Source of the DNA: an uncultured Terrimonas sp.
GTDB lineage: Bacteria; Bacteroidota; Bacteroidia; Chitinophagales; Chitinophagaceae
Reading direction: 5' to 3'
DNA: 8,812 bases
Assembly: GCA_946886925.1 (NCBI GenBank)
Contig: CAMPJQ010000079.1
Location: 1-8,812 of the forward strand
In this document: piece after piece, positions 8,173 through 8,812 of the stretch
Layout of the letters: each line of letters starts with the position of its first letter
Numbering within the stretch: position 1 is the first letter of the stretch
Program-made: the position numbers and the translations under genes
Notes under the pieces: generated by a model
Database searches by the model: none
Told to the model about the DNA's origin: nothing
Seen by the model: only the letters and a program-made list of their open reading frames with translations

Positions 8173-8812
8173 TTAATTCGTTACTTTAAAATTGAAAATG
8201 ATCGTTCCTCTTTGTTCATCACCGGCAGCAAATTTCAACTGGCGTGCTTTACGTAAGGCGATGTCTTTTAAGCCGGCATTGGAAGTGGTAGATCCCCTCG
8301 GCTGGTATGTAGCGCCGGTAACCGCTCCTGAAGCATTAACGGAAAGATCAACAGCCACTTTTGCATTCTCGTTAAAATCATCCTGAAAGGAAGGTTGCTG
8401 CAAAATACGGCGCCCTCTCAAATTACCCGAAATGGTATAGCCGCTTCCGCCAGATCCTTCATAGTTTTTTGAATTGGGATCGCCATCAATCTTCCCCCTG
8501 TCACCGGAACCTGTTGTATTGCCTTCGCTGCGGCTGTTGTTCCACGAATCGGCATTATTGCCTCCTGTACCACTACCATCGCCGCCCTTATAAGTGGCTT
8601 TGGGTTTAGGCGGAGCAGGTTTCGGATTTTCAACGATCTGCGGTTTATTATTGCTTTGCTTCGTTACTTTTGTATTTTCTTTGGTAGGAACATTGGTGCT
8701 TTTGGGATTAGACACCTTAGGTTTGGGCACGGTTACATCGGGTGCTTCTTCATCATTGTCATCCGTTTCAACAGCTCTTACATCCTGAACCGGCGTGTTG
8801 GCAGCTTTGGGA
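8173..8812 (-). CDS. TonB-family energy transducer, C-terminal part (5' end beyond window)
   Basis: The frame is open to the right edge and shows the last 212 residues of the protein. TonB proteins carry proton-motive energy from an ExbB/ExbD complex in the inner membrane to outer-membrane transporters. The fragment begins with an acidic stretch (DDNDEEAPD, about 17-25). A Pro/Lys-rich periplasmic linker follows (about 28-72, with PKPAPPKPK). Next comes a Gly/Ser/Asn-rich segment (about 75-124). It ends with a TonB-C-like domain (about 126-212: GRRILQQPSF, KVAVDLSVNASGAVTGA, GSTT, ALRKARQLKF, GTIIFNFKV). This arrangement is typical of Bacteroidota TonB proteins. The N-terminal membrane helix must lie outside the window. 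An internal GTG at 8730 is an in-frame valine codon, not a likely start. In related genomes exbB/exbD-type genes often precede such a gene, but they are not visible here. Whether this copy serves the SusC transporter is unknown. Confidence 0.9.
   Translation of the reverse strand, partial: PKAANTPVQDVRAVETDDNDEEAPDVTVPKPKVSNPKSTNVPTKENTKVTKQSNNKPQIVENPKPAPPKPKATYKGGDGSGTGGNNADSWNNSRSEGNTTGSGDRGKIDGDPNSKNYEGSGGSGYTISGNLRGRRILQQPSFQDDFNENAKVAVDLSVNASGAVTGATYQPRGSTTSNAGLKDIALRKARQLKFAAGDEQRGTIIFNFKVTN

Noticed and set aside
8728..8730. GTG as the start of a 185-residue protein
   Set aside because: The frame continues without a stop to the window edge and the upstream residues fit a TonB linker. 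A TonB protein also needs an N-terminal membrane helix, which must lie further upstream.
1..8812. CRISPR arrays, tRNA genes, insertion sequences, phage or defence genes
   Set aside because: I looked for spaced direct repeats, cloverleaf-like segments, transposase or integrase motifs and defence-type domains on both strands and saw none.

Overview
The window looks like chromosomal DNA of a Bacteroidota bacterium, most likely family Chitinophagaceae or a near relative. The reasons are a SusC/RagA-type TonB-dependent transporter, a Bacteroidota-style TonB energy transducer next to folC, moderate-to-low GC, A/T-rich leaders without clear Shine-Dalgarno sites, and promoter-like matches to the Bacteroidota TTTG / TAnnTTTG consensus. 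The family assignment is inference from gene content, not from a marker gene. Every supported gene is on the minus strand, so transcription runs from right to left. I found no tRNA, rRNA, CRISPR array, insertion sequence or prophage gene, and no gene-free stretch longer than about 150 bases.

Layout in transcription order. (1) 8812-8173: the C-terminal 212 residues of a TonB-family energy transducer, whose 5' end lies outside the window. It is followed by a convincing intrinsic terminator (8140-8090). (2) 8025-6715: folC, the bifunctional folylpolyglutamate/dihydrofolate synthase. The open frame extends back to 8106, but that extension runs into the terminator hairpin, so the start is placed at 8025. 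(3) 6617-3339: a 1092-residue GH78 alpha-L-rhamnosidase lipoprotein with an inserted F5/8C-like domain and both expected catalytic glutamates. A promoter-like element and a perfect 7-bp inverted repeat precede it. (4) 3199-1: a SusC-family outer-membrane transporter, complete at its N-terminus and cut by the left window edge about when its last barrel strands would be coded. A SusD-type partner would be expected just beyond that edge.

Functionally the window joins two parts. The right side is housekeeping: TonB energises outer-membrane import and FolC makes folate polyglutamates. The left side looks like the start of a polysaccharide utilisation locus for a rhamnose-containing glycan (rhamnogalacturonan pectin, a rhamnosylated plant glycoside or a bacterial exopolysaccharide). 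The rhamnosidase would remove terminal L-rhamnose and the SusC transporter would import the oligosaccharide using TonB energy. The substrate cannot be fixed from this sequence. I do not see an undescribed system here. The points worth a second look are regulatory sites, the domain insertion in the rhamnosidase, and the placement of the locus.
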